Positions 24,914 to 35,022 of a DNA stretch of 64,000 bases are shown piece after piece (the stretch's first letter is position 1; each line of letters starts with the position of its first letter). The notes under the pieces were generated by a model. That model saw only the letters and a program-made list of their open reading frames with translations, was not told the origin of the DNA and searched no databases. The position numbers and the translations under genes were made by a program. Source of the DNA: Sulfurospirillum arcachonense DSM 9755 (GTDB lineage Bacteria; Campylobacterota; Campylobacteria; Campylobacterales; Sulfurospirillaceae); contig NZ_JFBL01000008.1 of the NCBI RefSeq assembly GCF_000597725.1, forward strand, positions 1 to 64,000. Reading direction: 5' to 3'.

Positions 24914-25654
24914 TTAATGTACTAATACTTCTTTTAAAAATTTTTGAGCACGATCTGTTTTTGGATTTGTAAAAAACTCTTGTGGAGTTGCTTCTTCCAA
25001 AATTTCTCCTTCATCCATAAATACAACACGATTACATACTTCTTTTGCAAAACCCATTTCATGAGTTACGCAGACTATAGTATAGTTTTCATGTGCAAGA
25101 TCACGCATAACGTCTAATACTCCACCAATCATTTCTGGATCTAATGCACTTGTTGGTTCGTCAAAAAGAATTATTTGAGGTGTCATAGCAAGAGTTCTTG
25201 CTATTGCAACACGTTGTTTTTGCCCACCACTTAGTTCACTTGGATAACCTTCTGCTTTGTGTGCAAGTCCAACTTTTTCTAATAGTTTTAAAGAAATTTC
25301 ATTGGCATCGTGTTTAGAAGTTCCTTTTACCTTTGTTTGTGCTATTGTTATGTTTTCTAAAATTGTAAGGTGAGGAAATAAATTAAAATGTTGAAACAAC
25401 ATACCTGTTTCTGCTCGTAGTTGATTTAAATTAACGTTTTTATTATATAAGTCTTTACCTTCTACAAGTAACTCTCCACTATCTATCTCTTCAAGTCTAT
25501 TTATACATCTTATAAGAGTGGATTTACCACTTCCACTAGGCCCACATATAACGACTATTTCTCCTTTTTGTACAGAGAAATCTATGTTTTTAAGTACATG
25601 AAAATCACCATAATACTTATCTACATTTTTCATACTTATAATTGGTTGGTCCAT
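24914..25654 (-). CDS. glnQ: Polar amino acid ABC transporter ATPase (GlnQ-like)
   Basis: This 246-residue ATPase has Walker [10 protein letters not shown] (about 36-44), Q-loop [16 protein letters not shown], signature [17 protein letters not shown], Walker [15 protein letters not shown] and the switch [12 protein letters not shown]. The last two segments are typical of GlnQ/HisP proteins. It is the first gene of the minus-strand importer operon, so ATPase, binding protein and permease are all present. The promoter should lie in the 150 bp upstream; AAAGG precedes the ATG. Confidence 0.9.
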   Translation of the reverse strand: MDQPIISMKNVDKYYGDFHVLKNIDFSVQKGEIVVICGPSGSGKSTLIRCINRLEEIDSGELLVEGKDLYNKNVNLNQLRAETGMLFQHFNLFPHLTILENITIAQTKVKGTSKHDANEISLKLLEKVGLAHKAEGYPSELSGGQKQRVAIARTLAMTPQIILFDEPTSALDPEMIGGVLDVMRDLAHENYTIVCVTHEMGFAKEVCNRVVFMDEGEILEEATPQEFFTNPKTDRAQKFLKEVLVH

Positions 25655-25804
25655 TGAAACCTTTCTTTGAAATGACTTAAGCGGTCATTCTATCAGTCTT
25701 AATATAAAAATAAACTAAAAAAAAAGGCTTATTTTTGTAACTATTGTATAAAATTTAAGCATTATTAAGATGAATCACAATTAGAAACATTTAGAATAGA
25801 TATT

Positions 25805-26122
25805 TTAGTTTTTTCCCATTTTTGAGATGAAAATCGCCAATTCTTTAACTTGCTTATCTGTTAAAATTCTCACTCTTTTTGCCATTACGGTAGTAACTCC
25901 TTTGGCCCTAAACTCATTATTTCTATAGACATTAATAGTTTGTATTAAGTCTTCAACTTTTTGTCCAGCTATAGGAGCACTTCTTCCATAAGCAGGATTT
26001 TTCCCATCTTTGCCATGACACTTTGCACAGTCTTTAAAAATTTCAGCAGGAGTTAATTCGTTGGCAAATGAAGTAGTTAGAGTAAGAGGTATTAATATAA
26101 AAACAAAAAGCTTTAATTTCAT
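25805..26122 (-). CDS. Periplasmic class I cytochrome c
   Basis: This 105-residue cytochrome c has a signal peptide (residues 1-20), haem motif CAKCHG at 32-37, and PAYGRSAPIAGQ, the conserved loop after the haem in c553-type proteins. The distal Met is probably in GVTTVMAKR. The helical end LAIFISKMGKN fits the family. GGTGAGGAAAG precedes the ATG. It stands alone between the amino acid importer and the EamA gene. Confidence 0.88.
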   Translation of the reverse strand: MKLKLFVFILIPLTLTTSFANELTPAEIFKDCAKCHGKDGKNPAYGRSAPIAGQKVEDLIQTINVYRNNEFRAKGVTTVMAKRVRILTDKQVKELAIFISKMGKN

Positions 26123-26301
26123 ATTCTTTCCTCACATAGGTATAAATTTTTAATCCAAATATTATATCACTAAAATTATAAGATGTTAAATTATATTTAG
26201 AAGAATAGAAGTTTTTTGATAAATTTGAATTAAAAGTAACAATTTTTGTAAATAGATGTCATTATGGTAATATACTCATTTTATATGATTAGGGGATTTT
26301 A

Positions 26302-27201
26302 TTGATAAAAAGTAAACTAAAAGAATTTGGGGCAGATTTTTCATTATTGCTCGTTGCTATATGTTGGGGTGGAACATTTTTTATTGTTCAAGATGCTATA
26401 GAAGGTACACCAGTGTATATCTTTCTTTTTTGGAGGTTTTTTATTGCTACGATTTTAATGGGCCTTTTATCTTTCAAAGAAATAAAAAAATTAGACAAAC
26501 CCACTTTAAAAGCAGGTTTTGTTTTGGGTGTATTTATGTTTTTAGGTTTTGCTTTTCAAACTTTTGGTTTATCTTATACTTATTCATCAACAGTTGCATT
26601 TATTACTGGGCTTAATGTTGTTATTGTCCCTTTTGCAGTGTTTCTGATTTTTAAGAAAAAAGCCTCTATATACTCTTTATTTGGAGCAGTGTGTGCTGTA
26701 GTGGGACTTTATTTTTTAACAAACAATGAAACACTAGGCGGTTTTAGTTATGGAGAATTTTACTCTTTAATTTGTGCAGCTATGTTTGCTTTACAAATTA
26801 CTTTTACTGATGTTTATGCAAAAAAATATAGTGCATTTTTACTTGTAACAATACAATTTGCAGTTGTTTCTATGCTATCATTTTTTGGAGCCATTGCATT
26901 AGATGGGCACATACAGCCAAAAAGTTTTGATGGAGTATTTTTAGAAGCGATAATCATAACAGTTTTGTTTGCTACTATTTTTGCTTTTTTTACACAAACA
27001 GTTATGCAAAAGTTTACAACACCAGCAAAAACGGCAATTATTTTTACAATGGAGCCAGTAAGTGCAGGTATTTTTGGTTATTATTTTGCAGGAGAAGAGT
27101 TCCATGCAGTTCAGCTTATGGGAGCAGGTTTGATTTTGTTTGGGATGCTAAGTGCAGAACTTGGTACGTATTTTAGAAATAAAAGATTAGCCAATGTATA
27201 A
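26302..27201 (+). CDS. EamA/DMT-family transporter
   Basis: This 299-residue inner-membrane protein has ten predicted membrane segments in two EamA repeats: the first opens LLVAICWGGTFFIVQDA, the second ends GIFGYYFAGEEFHAVQLMGAGLILFGML. The segment FTMEPVSAGIFGY is typical of drug/metabolite exporters of this superfamily. The substrate is unknown. The start is TTG 26302, supported by TAGGGG 7 nt upstream. It overlaps the next lipoprotein gene by 8 bp. Confidence 0.85.
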   Translation: MIKSKLKEFGADFSLLLVAICWGGTFFIVQDAIEGTPVYIFLFWRFFIATILMGLLSFKEIKKLDKPTLKAGFVLGVFMFLGFAFQTFGLSYTYSSTVAFITGLNVVIVPFAVFLIFKKKASIYSLFGAVCAVVGLYFLTNNETLGGFSYGEFYSLICAAMFALQITFTDVYAKKYSAFLLVTIQFAVVSMLSFFGAIALDGHIQPKSFDGVFLEAIIITVLFATIFAFFTQTVMQKFTTPAKTAIIFTMEPVSAGIFGYYFAGEEFHAVQLMGAGLILFGMLSAELGTYFRNKRLANV

Positions 27202-27670
27202 ATATATATTTTTAGTAGTAGCCATACTTTTTATTGGATGTACGACAACAATACCTTATACATCTTCAAAAGCTTATTATATGGTAATTAAAAATCCTAA
27301 AATAGCCTTAGCTGATACAGGTTTTGTTAAAAAAGATGATACTAGATTAAATTTACAAATTTTTTCTGCTTCATCTCCTATATTTGATTTACATGTAGAA
27401 AATCAAGTTTGTTTAAATGCTATTTGTTTTGCAAAAGAAGCTTTTAATTATGAATTTTTTAATTTTAGACATTATGAAAATTTTATAGAGGAACTTTTTA
27501 ATTTACAACCCATATACAATCAAAAAAACATCCAAAAAAATGAGAATGGATTTGAACAAAGAATTAAAACTAACTCTTATGATATAACGTACAAAGTAGA
27601 AAATAATAATTTGTATTTTAAAGACAAAAAAAATGGAATATTAATAAAATTAAAGGAACTAAAAAAATGA
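27194..27670 (+). CDS. Predicted lipoprotein of unknown function
   Basis: This 158-residue protein has a short signal peptide and lipobox ILFIGC (Cys about residue 15), then [28 protein letters not shown]. Two Cys in QVCLNAICF may form a disulfide. I do not recognise the family. It overlaps both neighbours (8 bp with the EamA gene, 4 bp with nfo), so it sits in a translationally coupled trio, but the partners give no common function. Confidence 0.7.
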   Translation: MYKYIFLVVAILFIGCTTTIPYTSSKAYYMVIKNPKIALADTGFVKKDDTRLNLQIFSASSPIFDLHVENQVCLNAICFAKEAFNYEFFNFRHYENFIEELFNLQPIYNQKNIQKNENGFEQRIKTNSYDITYKVENNNLYFKDKKNGILIKLKELKK

Positions 27671-28509
27671 AAATGATAGGAGCACATGTTAGTGCAAGTG
27701 GTGGAGTTTTTAATGCTCCAATAAATGCAAAAAAAATAGGTGCACGTGCTTTTGCACTATTTACAAAAAATCAAAGACAATGGGTTGCAAAACCTTTAGA
27801 TGAAGAGGTTATTTCTAAGTTTAAACAAGAGTTAGAAAAATCAGAAATTCTAGCAAAACATATATTGCCACATGATAGTTATTTGATTAATCTAGGGCAT
27901 CCTGAAGTTGAAAAAAGAGAAAAATCACTGAGTGCATTTATAGATGAAATAAAAAGATGTGAACAACTTGGAATTGATAGACTTAATTTTCATCCAGGAA
28001 GTCATTTAAAACTTATAAGTGAAGATAATTGTTTAGAACTTATAAGTGAGTCAATGAATGAAGCTTTAAGACAAACAAATGGTGTGAAACTTGTAGTTGA
28101 AAATACAGCTGGTCAGGGAAGTAACTTAGGTTATAAGATGGAACATTTAGGGTTTTTGATGCAAAATTCATGCGATAAAGAGAGAGTGGGTGTTTGTATA
28201 GATACATGCCATTTATTTGTTTCAGGGTATGACTTTCGGTCACCAAAAACATATGAGGAAACTATGCTGAAGTTTGATACAATCGTTGGATTCAAGTATT
28301 TAATGGGTATGCATCTAAATGATTCAAAACCAGAACTAGGAAGTCGTGTAGATAGACATGATAGTATTGGTAAGGGTAAGTTAGGCTTAGAAGCATTTGA
28401 GCTTATTATGAATGATGATAGGATAGATGATATTCCAATGGTACTTGAAACTATAGACGATACTATATGGGGACAGGAAATTGAGCTTTTATATAGTTTA
28501 GTTAAATAA
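27667..28509 (+). CDS. nfo: Endonuclease IV (AP endonuclease)
   Basis: This zinc-dependent enzyme cuts DNA 5' to abasic sites in base-excision repair. The 280-residue length is standard. Motifs in order: [70 protein letters not shown] and [11 protein letters not shown]. These hold the three-zinc ligands. ATG 27667 overlaps the lipoprotein stop by 4 bp. Confidence 0.96.
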   Translation: MKMIGAHVSASGGVFNAPINAKKIGARAFALFTKNQRQWVAKPLDEEVISKFKQELEKSEILAKHILPHDSYLINLGHPEVEKREKSLSAFIDEIKRCEQLGIDRLNFHPGSHLKLISEDNCLELISESMNEALRQTNGVKLVVENTAGQGSNLGYKMEHLGFLMQNSCDKERVGVCIDTCHLFVSGYDFRSPKTYEETMLKFDTIVGFKYLMGMHLNDSKPELGSRVDRHDSIGKGKLGLEAFELIMNDDRIDDIPMVLETIDDTIWGQEIELLYSLVK

Positions 28510-28524
28510 CTTTTGGAGATTTTA

Positions 28525-29745
28525 ATGAAAAATTACGTTAAAGTTGCAGCACTGCTTGGTTTAAGTGCAGCAACACTAAATGCATCAGGATGGAGAATTC
28601 CTGAACAATCACTCAATAGTACAGCTTTAAGTGCAGCTTATGTTGCAAATGCAAATGGCGCAGATGCGAGTTATTATAATCCTGCAAATATGTCTTGGAT
28701 GGAAGACATTTCTCAAATGGAAATGGCTTTGACTTATATAAACCTTCCTAGTGTTAAATATACTGATAGTGTGAGTTCTACTTTTAACAGCGAATCAAAA
28801 AAAGAAACATTTTATTTGCCTACTTTTCATTATGTTTCTCCTTTTGTAAATGATTTTAGATTTGGTTTATCAATGGTAGCCCCTGGAGGACTTTCTAAGA
28901 GGTGGGATGATGCATATGCAAAAGCAACAGCAGAAGAGTTTACTTTAAAAGTAATAGAGTTAAATCCGAATATTTCTTATAAAGTAAACGATCAATTTTC
29001 AATTGGTTTTGGTTTACGGGCTGTTTATTCTGAGGGTATCGTAAAAAGTGATGCTACTTTATTGGGACAGTCTTCACGTAAAAGAGATTTAGAAGGGGAT
29101 TCAATTGATTTTGGTTATAATTTAGCTTTAAGTTACAAACCAATTGAAAATCTTACTTTAGCAACGACATATCGTTCAAAAGTAGATTTAACGGAAGAAG
29201 GAACAGCAACTCTAGCTGGGGGTTTGTATGATGGAGATACGAGTGTAACTATACCCTTACCAGCTTCATTAACTTTAGCAGCAGCTTATACTATGAATAA
29301 AACAACATTTGAATTTGTATATGAAAGAACGTATTGGTCTGATTATAAAGATTTAGATTTTAATTATGCTGTTGATTTAACAACAGGACCATTAGCAGGT
29401 TTTGATTTACCGATTTCAAAAAATTGGAAAGATGCAAATGCTTATCGTATAGGTGTGACTCATCAGTATAGTGATAAATTAAAATTTATGTTAGGTTTTG
29501 CTATAGATGAAAATGGTGCCCCTGATGAAACCATAGGTTTTGAATTACCAGAGTCTGATGCAAAACTTTACTCTTTTGGTATAGAGTATAAAGTAAATAA
29601 AGATATGAAAATAGGTTTTGCTTATCTTTATGATAAAAAAGAGAGTAGAACAGTACTTAATGGATCAGCTAATGCAGCAACAAATGGTACATTCACAGAT
29701 TCTGAAGCACATTTGGCTACTGTATCATTCAAATATAAATTCTAA
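28525..29745 (+). CDS. OmpP1/FadL/TodX-family outer membrane channel
   Basis: The start is ATG 28525, 6 nt after GGAG at 28515-28518; an in-frame upstream TTG overlaps that site. The 406-residue product has a signal peptide (MKNYVKVAALLGLSAATLNA). The FadL-type N-terminus follows: GWRIPEQSLNSTALSAAYVANANGADASYYNPANMSW with the conserved NPA. Many beta strands follow and the protein ends in an aromatic residue (VSFKYKF), as outer-membrane barrels do. It probably carries hydrophobic compounds such as fatty acids or hydrocarbons across the outer membrane. An acyl-CoA ligase gene follows. Confidence 0.9.
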   Translation: MKNYVKVAALLGLSAATLNASGWRIPEQSLNSTALSAAYVANANGADASYYNPANMSWMEDISQMEMALTYINLPSVKYTDSVSSTFNSESKKETFYLPTFHYVSPFVNDFRFGLSMVAPGGLSKRWDDAYAKATAEEFTLKVIELNPNISYKVNDQFSIGFGLRAVYSEGIVKSDATLLGQSSRKRDLEGDSIDFGYNLALSYKPIENLTLATTYRSKVDLTEEGTATLAGGLYDGDTSVTIPLPASLTLAAAYTMNKTTFEFVYERTYWSDYKDLDFNYAVDLTTGPLAGFDLPISKNWKDANAYRIGVTHQYSDKLKFMLGFAIDENGAPDETIGFELPESDAKLYSFGIEYKVNKDMKIGFAYLYDKKESRTVLNGSANAATNGTFTDSEAHLATVSFKYKF

Positions 29746-29759
29746 AAAAACTTAACTTT

Positions 29760-29785
29760 AAGCCATCTATTAGCATAGATGGCTT
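29760..29785. terminator. Hairpin after the FadL-type gene
   Basis: AAGCCATCTAT (29760-29770) pairs perfectly with ATAGATGGCTT (29775-29785) around a 4-nt loop. An A-run lies before it and only a weak T-rich stretch after. It probably ends the fadL-type transcript. Confidence 0.65.
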
Positions 29786-29853
29786 ATATTTGCACTTTAC
29801 AAAAATTAAGAACAAATATAAGCCACCAATGTGGGTAAGGTTAAGGATAGTGC

Positions 29854-31413
29854 ATGTTAGAGTATAAGTATGAGAATTTTTATGAAGCGATTGAGGAAAA
29901 TGCAAAGGTAAATCCTTCAAAAACAGTTATTTTTATAGAAAAGAAAAAAGTTAATAACCTTGATTTTAAACAAAAAATAGATACATTTGCAAGATTTTTA
30001 GAAGTAAGTGGGATAAAAACTAAAGATAGGGTTGCTATAATAGTTGGTAACTCAGCAGAGTTTATGATAGCCCTTTTTGCGATTACAAAAATAGGTGCAG
30101 TTGCTGTTCCTATTAATACTTTTTTAAAGCATGAAGAGTTTGAATATATTGTTAATGATTGTAGTGCTAAAATGCTTATAAGCTCTCCATCACTTGCTAA
30201 AGAAACAAAAAATCTTTTATATTCAACTACAGTAGAGAAGATAGTGTGGACAGAAGATTACGATAAGTTTGATGAAAAAAATTATAGTTTTTCAGAAGTC
30301 ATTAACAACATAGATACTCAAGAACAACTTTTAGGCTCCCCTTCATTAGATGATTTAGCATGTATAGTTTATACTTCAGGAACGACTGGTAAACCTAAAG
30401 GGGCTATGTTAAGTTATAGAAATCTTTTTTCAAATGCAGTAGGGGCAAAAGATGCATTTAGGATAACAGCACAAGATAGATTTATTGTATTTTTGCCAAT
30501 GTTTCACTCTTTTACACTTTCTGTTATGGTGATATTACCTATATTTGCCAATTCTTCAGTTGTTATTATAAAATCGGTATTTCCATTCGCCAATGTATTA
30601 AAACAAGCATTATTAAAAAAAGTGACAATATTTTTAGGTGTACCAACTCTGTATAACTCTTTAGTAAAAGCAAAAATACCATGGTATTTTTTATGGTTTA
30701 ACAAAATTAGAATATTTATTTCAGGGAGTGCGCCACTAAGTGAAAAAGTTTTGAATGACTTTAATGCAAAGTTCAAAAATGCAGTTCTTACTGAAGGTTA
30801 TGGACTTAGCGAGTGTTCTCCTGCTGTTGCTGTAAATAGACTTGATAAACAAAAACCTCTTTCTGTTGGTTTGCCATTACCTGGTTATGAAGTAAAAATA
30901 GTCAATGAAGAGATGGTTGAACTTCCTGCTGGAGAAGTTGGAGAGATTATCGTAAAAGGTGATTGTGTAATGCAAGGTTATCTAAATCGTCCTGATGCTA
31001 CTGATGAGACTATACTCAATGGATGGCTCTTAACAGGGGATTTAGGAAAAGTTGATCAAGATGGTTTCATTTTTATTGTAGATAGAAAAAAAGATTTGAT
31101 TATCTCTAAAGGAATCAATATTTATCCAAGAGAGATAGAAGAAGTTTTACATCTGTATACAGGAATTGATACAGCTGCTGTAATTGGTATAAAAAATGAT
31201 GTAAATGATGAAGAAGTTATGGCATTTATTCAGCTTAAAGATGGAGTAGAATTAAAAGAGATAGAAGTCAAAAAATATCTTAAAACTCATTTAGCAAATT
31301 TTAAAATTCCTAAGCATATATATTTTGTAGAAGAGCTTCCTAAAAATGCTACTGGAAAGGTTCTTAAGAGGGTACTTAAAGAACAAATTCATAAAGGGAT
31401 ATTCTCTAAATAA
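29854..31413 (+). CDS. Acyl-CoA synthetase (AMP-dependent fatty acid-CoA ligase)
   Basis: This 519-residue member of the ANL superfamily has the AMP-binding motif YTSGTTGKPKGAMLSYRN (about 172-189), the adenine motif EGYGLSECSP, the hinge region GWLLTGDLGKVDQDGFIFIVDRKKDLI and the C-terminal catalytic Lys in PKNATGKVLKR. It should activate a carboxylic acid, most likely a fatty acid, to the CoA thioester. It follows a FadL-type channel in the same direction, suggesting uptake and activation of external acyl chains. AAGGATAG precedes the ATG. Confidence 0.88.
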   Translation: MLEYKYENFYEAIEENAKVNPSKTVIFIEKKKVNNLDFKQKIDTFARFLEVSGIKTKDRVAIIVGNSAEFMIALFAITKIGAVAVPINTFLKHEEFEYIVNDCSAKMLISSPSLAKETKNLLYSTTVEKIVWTEDYDKFDEKNYSFSEVINNIDTQEQLLGSPSLDDLACIVYTSGTTGKPKGAMLSYRNLFSNAVGAKDAFRITAQDRFIVFLPMFHSFTLSVMVILPIFANSSVVIIKSVFPFANVLKQALLKKVTIFLGVPTLYNSLVKAKIPWYFLWFNKIRIFISGSAPLSEKVLNDFNAKFKNAVLTEGYGLSECSPAVAVNRLDKQKPLSVGLPLPGYEVKIVNEEMVELPAGEVGEIIVKGDCVMQGYLNRPDATDETILNGWLLTGDLGKVDQDGFIFIVDRKKDLIISKGINIYPREIEEVLHLYTGIDTAAVIGIKNDVNDEEVMAFIQLKDGVELKEIEVKKYLKTHLANFKIPKHIYFVEELPKNATGKVLKRVLKEQIHKGIFSK

Positions 31414-31415
31414 TC

Positions 31416-31444
31416 TTAAGACGAGAAGTTACTTTTCGTCTTAA
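31416..31444. terminator. Hairpin after the acyl-CoA ligase gene
   Basis: TTAAGACGAGAAG (31416-31428) and CTTTTCGTCTTAA (31432-31444) form a 13-bp stem with one wobble pair and a 3-nt loop. The T-run after it is interrupted. The next gene's -10 box begins 5 nt downstream. Confidence 0.65.
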
Positions 31445-31448
31445 TCTC

Positions 31449-31454
31449 TATCAT
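31449..31454 (+). promoter_or_regulatory. -10 box close to the AAA ATPase start
   Basis: TATCAT ends 9 nt before ATG 31464 with no Shine-Dalgarno sequence between, predicting a leaderless or nearly leaderless mRNA. Confidence 0.4.
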
Positions 31455-31463
31455 CTTTTTGTT

Positions 31464-33254
31464 ATGCTAATATATCAAGATACATATTTACATAATAAAA
31501 TAGGAAGTTTAGTGCACTACTTAATTGATTTTTTAGAAAATGACAGTATTGAAAAAAGTAAAATTTTTGAGCAGTTAAAATGCACAAAAGAAGAGGCAAC
31601 TATTCTCAAAAATATGACCAAACAATATATAAGGGGTAATATAGAAGTTGTTTCACTAGATGTTTTAGTAGACCTTTTTGGTGATAAAGAGTATCAACAT
31701 TTATCGAAGTTAGCAGTAATAAAAAATCTTTTAGATCAAGGTTGGGTTACGCATGGTAATTTTGTTAATCTAAGAGTTGCAGAAGTATCTAATATAGAGC
31801 TTTTAAATTCAACCATAACTTTAAGTAGCTCTTTTTTAAAACTTTTAGAAGATGGTACTTTGGATATGGAACTTCCTGAAGTTTCATCTTATGAGGATCA
31901 CTTAGAATATTTAAAAGACCAATTTCTCAGAATCGAACTTTACCAAAAACTTAGTGGCGATAAACAGAATTTAACAGATAATTCGATTAGTATAAGTAGA
32001 ATTAAAAGTAAATTACAGTTACTAGAATCAAGAATTACTCAGAGGGTAGAATCAACACAAATTGATATTGTTGTAGAAAAAATATTTGAAGAACATGAAC
32101 TTAATCAAAAAGAACAGGTTATATTTTTAGCACTTTTAAAAGAAGAGTATGCAAGTGAATTTGAGAGTTTAAGAGATATGAACACTCTTGTAAATCTTAT
32201 TAGTTTTGATGATTATGAAAAAATAAAAAATAGAGCTTTATTAGAAGAGGGTTCAAAATTAATAGAGAATGACATTATTGATTATGATGAGATGCTCAAT
32301 GGTTTTGGAGGAGTAACTAGAAGTTTTTTTATAAGTGAAGAGTTACTTCAAAATATTATGCATCCAAATAAAGAGAAAAAAGCTAAAAAAATTAAACTCG
32401 ATATGCTTATACGTGAACAAGAATTATTTGAGTTGATAGATCCTAAAACTTCTTTAGCTGATGTGGTATTGAGCCCTAAAACAAGAGAGTTATTAGATAA
32501 TTTATTAAAACAAGTTGATAGAAATGTTATGAAACTTCTTCGTGAATGGGGAGTTAAAGAGAGACGTGGTGGAATAGATGCTAAGATTATTTTTTATGGA
32601 CCTCCTGGAACTGGTAAAACTATGACAGCACTTTCACTTGCAAAATCTATGAAAAAAAGAGTACTTAGTTTTGATTGTTCAAAAATTCTTTCAAAATATG
32701 TTGGAGAGAGTGAACAAAATGTTAGAAGTATCTTTGACACTTACAGAGATTTGAGTCTTAAAACAAAAAGTGAACCAGTTTTGTTACTTAATGAAGCAGA
32801 TCAATTTTTAAGTGCACGTGTATCAGAAGCTGGTGGTAGTGTAGATAAAATGCATAATCAAATGCAAAATATATTTTTAGAGCAAATTGAAAAGTTCAAT
32901 GGAGTATTAATTGCAACTACAAATTTACTTGAAACTATAGATAGTGCATTTTCAAGAAGATTTGATTATAAAGTGGCTTTTGAAAAACCTTCATTAAAAC
33001 AAAGAATTGAACTTTGGCAAAAGCTTTTACCAGAGATGGCCGTATATGAAGCAAACTTTTCTATAGAAGAGTTGGCAAAATATAAACTTAGTGGTGGACA
33101 AATAAAATTAGTTTTGAAAAATTGTGCTTTAAGAGTAGCTATCAAAGAAGAACCTATCTTTTGTATGGAAGACTTTAAAAATGCAATTGAAAGAGAAAAA
33201 GCAGGATTATTCGGTGAAGAAAAATCCATGGGATTTCTTACTAGTGAGAAATAA
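31464..33254 (+). CDS. AAA-family ATPase with long N-terminal region
   Basis: This 596-residue protein has a helical, acidic N-terminal region of about 330 residues followed by a classic AAA module: Walker A GPPGTGKT (about 379-386), pore-loop SKYVGESEQNVRSIF, Walker B-like LLLNEADQFL (about 439-448), TTNLLETIDSAFSRRFD with the sensor and arginine residues. Asn in place of the first Walker B Asp is a known variant of this subgroup; the catalytic Glu is kept. The N-terminal half contains a winged-helix-like segment but no named domain. The substrate is unknown; such proteins remodel or extract proteins. No partner gene overlaps. Confidence 0.82.
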   Translation: MLIYQDTYLHNKIGSLVHYLIDFLENDSIEKSKIFEQLKCTKEEATILKNMTKQYIRGNIEVVSLDVLVDLFGDKEYQHLSKLAVIKNLLDQGWVTHGNFVNLRVAEVSNIELLNSTITLSSSFLKLLEDGTLDMELPEVSSYEDHLEYLKDQFLRIELYQKLSGDKQNLTDNSISISRIKSKLQLLESRITQRVESTQIDIVVEKIFEEHELNQKEQVIFLALLKEEYASEFESLRDMNTLVNLISFDDYEKIKNRALLEEGSKLIENDIIDYDEMLNGFGGVTRSFFISEELLQNIMHPNKEKKAKKIKLDMLIREQELFELIDPKTSLADVVLSPKTRELLDNLLKQVDRNVMKLLREWGVKERRGGIDAKIIFYGPPGTGKTMTALSLAKSMKKRVLSFDCSKILSKYVGESEQNVRSIFDTYRDLSLKTKSEPVLLLNEADQFLSARVSEAGGSVDKMHNQMQNIFLEQIEKFNGVLIATTNLLETIDSAFSRRFDYKVAFEKPSLKQRIELWQKLLPEMAVYEANFSIEELAKYKLSGGQIKLVLKNCALRVAIKEEPIFCMEDFKNAIEREKAGLFGEEKSMGFLTSEK

Positions 33255-33284
33255 ATAATATTTTAAAATAAAAATTATATGAAT

Positions 33285-33306
33285 TCAGATAAAATTACTT
33301 ATCTGA
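33285..33306. repeat. Hairpin just upstream of nuoA
   Basis: TCAGATAA (33285-33292) pairs perfectly with TTATCTGA (33299-33306). It is 29 nt before the nuoA ATG and lacks a T-run. It is either an operator or a structured nuo leader. Confidence 0.5.
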
Positions 33307-33334
33307 GTTGATATTAATTTTAGAAGGACCTTCC

Positions 33335-33733
33335 ATGACACAGTTGTCACATATGGATTTTGCTCATCCTTATTTTGGAGCATTTTTCCTCTTAGCATTT
33401 GGTGTTGCTGTATTTTATGGCATAACTGTTGTAGCAAGAATTGTTTCTAGAAGAATGGCAAGATTAGATACTGAAAAGTTAAAACTTACCATTTATGAAT
33501 GTGGGCCAGAGGTAAGTAAGCAGCCAAATAAAATTTCTGCACATTTTTATCTTTTTGCTCTTTTATTTATACTGTTTGATGTAGAAATAATTTTCATGTT
33601 TCCATGGGCAGTAAACTTTAAAATACTGGGTTGGTTTGGATTTATTGAAATGGTACTTTTTGTTTTATTATTGGCAATTGGTTTTGTATACGCGTGGAAA
33701 AAAGGAGCACTCGAATGGCACAGCATAAGATAA
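33335..33733 (+). CDS. nuoA: NADH-quinone oxidoreductase subunit A
   Basis: This small membrane subunit of complex I has 132 residues from ATG 33335, chosen because AGAAGGA lies 7 nt upstream and because an upstream in-frame TTG would place that site inside the gene. There are three membrane segments. The family motif [10 protein letters not shown] contains the conserved Cys loop, and [12 protein letters not shown] is the usual acidic membrane segment. It opens a 14-gene nuo operon in the standard A-N order. nuoB overlaps by 19 bp. Confidence 0.93.
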   Translation: MTQLSHMDFAHPYFGAFFLLAFGVAVFYGITVVARIVSRRMARLDTEKLKLTIYECGPEVSKQPNKISAHFYLFALLFILFDVEIIFMFPWAVNFKILGWFGFIEMVLFVLLLAIGFVYAWKKGALEWHSIR

Positions 33734-34224
33734 ATTATCTTAGTGAAGGAGGACTTCCTGTCGCTCTTACTACTGTAGATAAACTTGTTCAATGGGGTAG
33801 AAGTAATTCATTATGGCCAATGACATATGGATTAGCTTGTTGTGCGATTGAAATGATGGCAACGGGTGCAAGTCGGTATGACTTTGATAGATTTGGAACA
33901 ATTTTTAGAGCAAGCCCTAGACAATCAGATGTATTAATCATTGCAGGAACTCTTACAAAAAAACATTCGCCTTTTATGCGAAGATTATATGATCAAATGA
34001 CTGAGCCTAAATGGGTTATTAGTATGGGAAGTTGTGCAAATACTGGTGGTATGTTTAATACTTATGCAACAGTACAAGGAGCTGATAGAATAATTCCTGT
34101 TGATATTTATTTACCAGGTTGCGCTCCACGTCCTGAAACTTTACAATATGCATTGATGCTTTTACAAAAAAAAGTAAGAACTGAGAGTGCATCGAGAAAA
34201 TTGAGACCAAAAAGGTTAGTGTAA
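33715..34224 (+). CDS. nuoB: NADH-quinone oxidoreductase subunit B
   Basis: This peripheral-arm subunit holds the terminal iron-sulfur cluster N2 that reduces quinone. The 169 residues from ATG 33715 follow AGGAG at 33703. Cluster ligands are in [11 protein letters not shown] (tandem Cys), [10 protein letters not shown] and LPGCAPRPE. The C-terminus is short and basic ([13 protein letters not shown]). The stop and the nuoC start overlap by one base. Confidence 0.96.
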   Translation: MAQHKINYLSEGGLPVALTTVDKLVQWGRSNSLWPMTYGLACCAIEMMATGASRYDFDRFGTIFRASPRQSDVLIIAGTLTKKHSPFMRRLYDQMTEPKWVISMGSCANTGGMFNTYATVQGADRIIPVDIYLPGCAPRPETLQYALMLLQKKVRTESASRKLRPKRLV

Positions 34225-35021
34225 TGAGAGCCTATAAAGACAAAAAGAATGTACAGGCAAAATCTTACTACAATGATAGATTTTATGTATCACCTCAAAT
34301 TCCTAAACTAGATGTTAGTAGTGATGAGATATTTGCAAAAGATGTAGAGTTATTAAAAGCTTCATTCAAAGTACATGAGGCATATATACAAAGAGAACAA
34401 CTCGTAGTATATATCAATGCAACAGATAATGTAAAAGTATTAACTTTTTTACGAGATGAGTTAAAATATAATTTTTTAAGTGAACTAAGCGCTATTGATT
34501 GGCTTGCACGTAGTGGAGAGTTTGAGATATTTTATCAGATGTTATCTACATGTAAAAGAAAAAGAATGCGTGTAAAGTTTTTCATAAAAGAAAAAGAAGA
34601 AATTCAGAGTGTAACAAGTGTTTATAAGAGTGCTGATTGGGCTGAGCGAGAAATGTATGATATGTATGGTGTTCGTATTATAGGTCATCATTATATGAAA
34701 AGAATTCTTATGCCTGATGATTGGCATGATCATCCTCTTCGTAAAACATATCCACTTCATGGAGATGAAGAAGCACAGTGGTATGAGATAGATAAAATTT
34801 TTGGTAAAGAGTATCGAGATATAATTGGTCCAGAAGAGAGGGATGGTGCAAGAATAGTAGAAAAAGATACTCAAAGATTTTCAAGAGTTAAACATGAAGT
34901 TCCTTTTGGTGCTGATTATAGTGAAGAACCAACAGATACAGATTATCAAGAAGAAGGTGGTGTAGCTATTGTTAGAAAGCTTAAAAAATCAGATGTTACC
35001 ATGATAAAAGAGAGAAAATAA
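34224..35021 (+). CDS. nuoC: NADH-quinone oxidoreductase subunit C
   Basis: This hydrophilic subunit of the quinone-reducing module has 265 residues. Motifs include [29 protein letters not shown] and RRIL-type [19 protein letters not shown]. It has an N-terminal extension of about 45 residues and a C-terminal tail with VARIVR-like VAIVRKLKK, longer than in many bacteria. It is separate from nuoD, unlike the nuoCD fusion of E. coli. Confidence 0.94.
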   Translation: MRAYKDKKNVQAKSYYNDRFYVSPQIPKLDVSSDEIFAKDVELLKASFKVHEAYIQREQLVVYINATDNVKVLTFLRDELKYNFLSELSAIDWLARSGEFEIFYQMLSTCKRKRMRVKFFIKEKEEIQSVTSVYKSADWAEREMYDMYGVRIIGHHYMKRILMPDDWHDHPLRKTYPLHGDEEAQWYEIDKIFGKEYRDIIGPEERDGARIVEKDTQRFSRVKHEVPFGADYSEEPTDTDYQEEGGVAIVRKLKKSDVTMIKERK

Positions 35022-35022
35022 C

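Noticed and set aside
26361-26615. 84-codon plus-strand frame inside the EamA gene
   Set aside because: It is an out-of-frame shadow of a well-supported transporter gene.
32780-32810. Inactivating Walker B mutation (Asn for Asp) in the AAA ATPase
   Set aside because: NEAD in place of DEAD is a recurring variant of this AAA subgroup, and the catalytic Glu is kept.
34542-34874. 110-codon minus-strand reading frame
   Set aside because: It lies wholly antisense to nuoC, has no family signature and has low-complexity composition typical of shadow frames.
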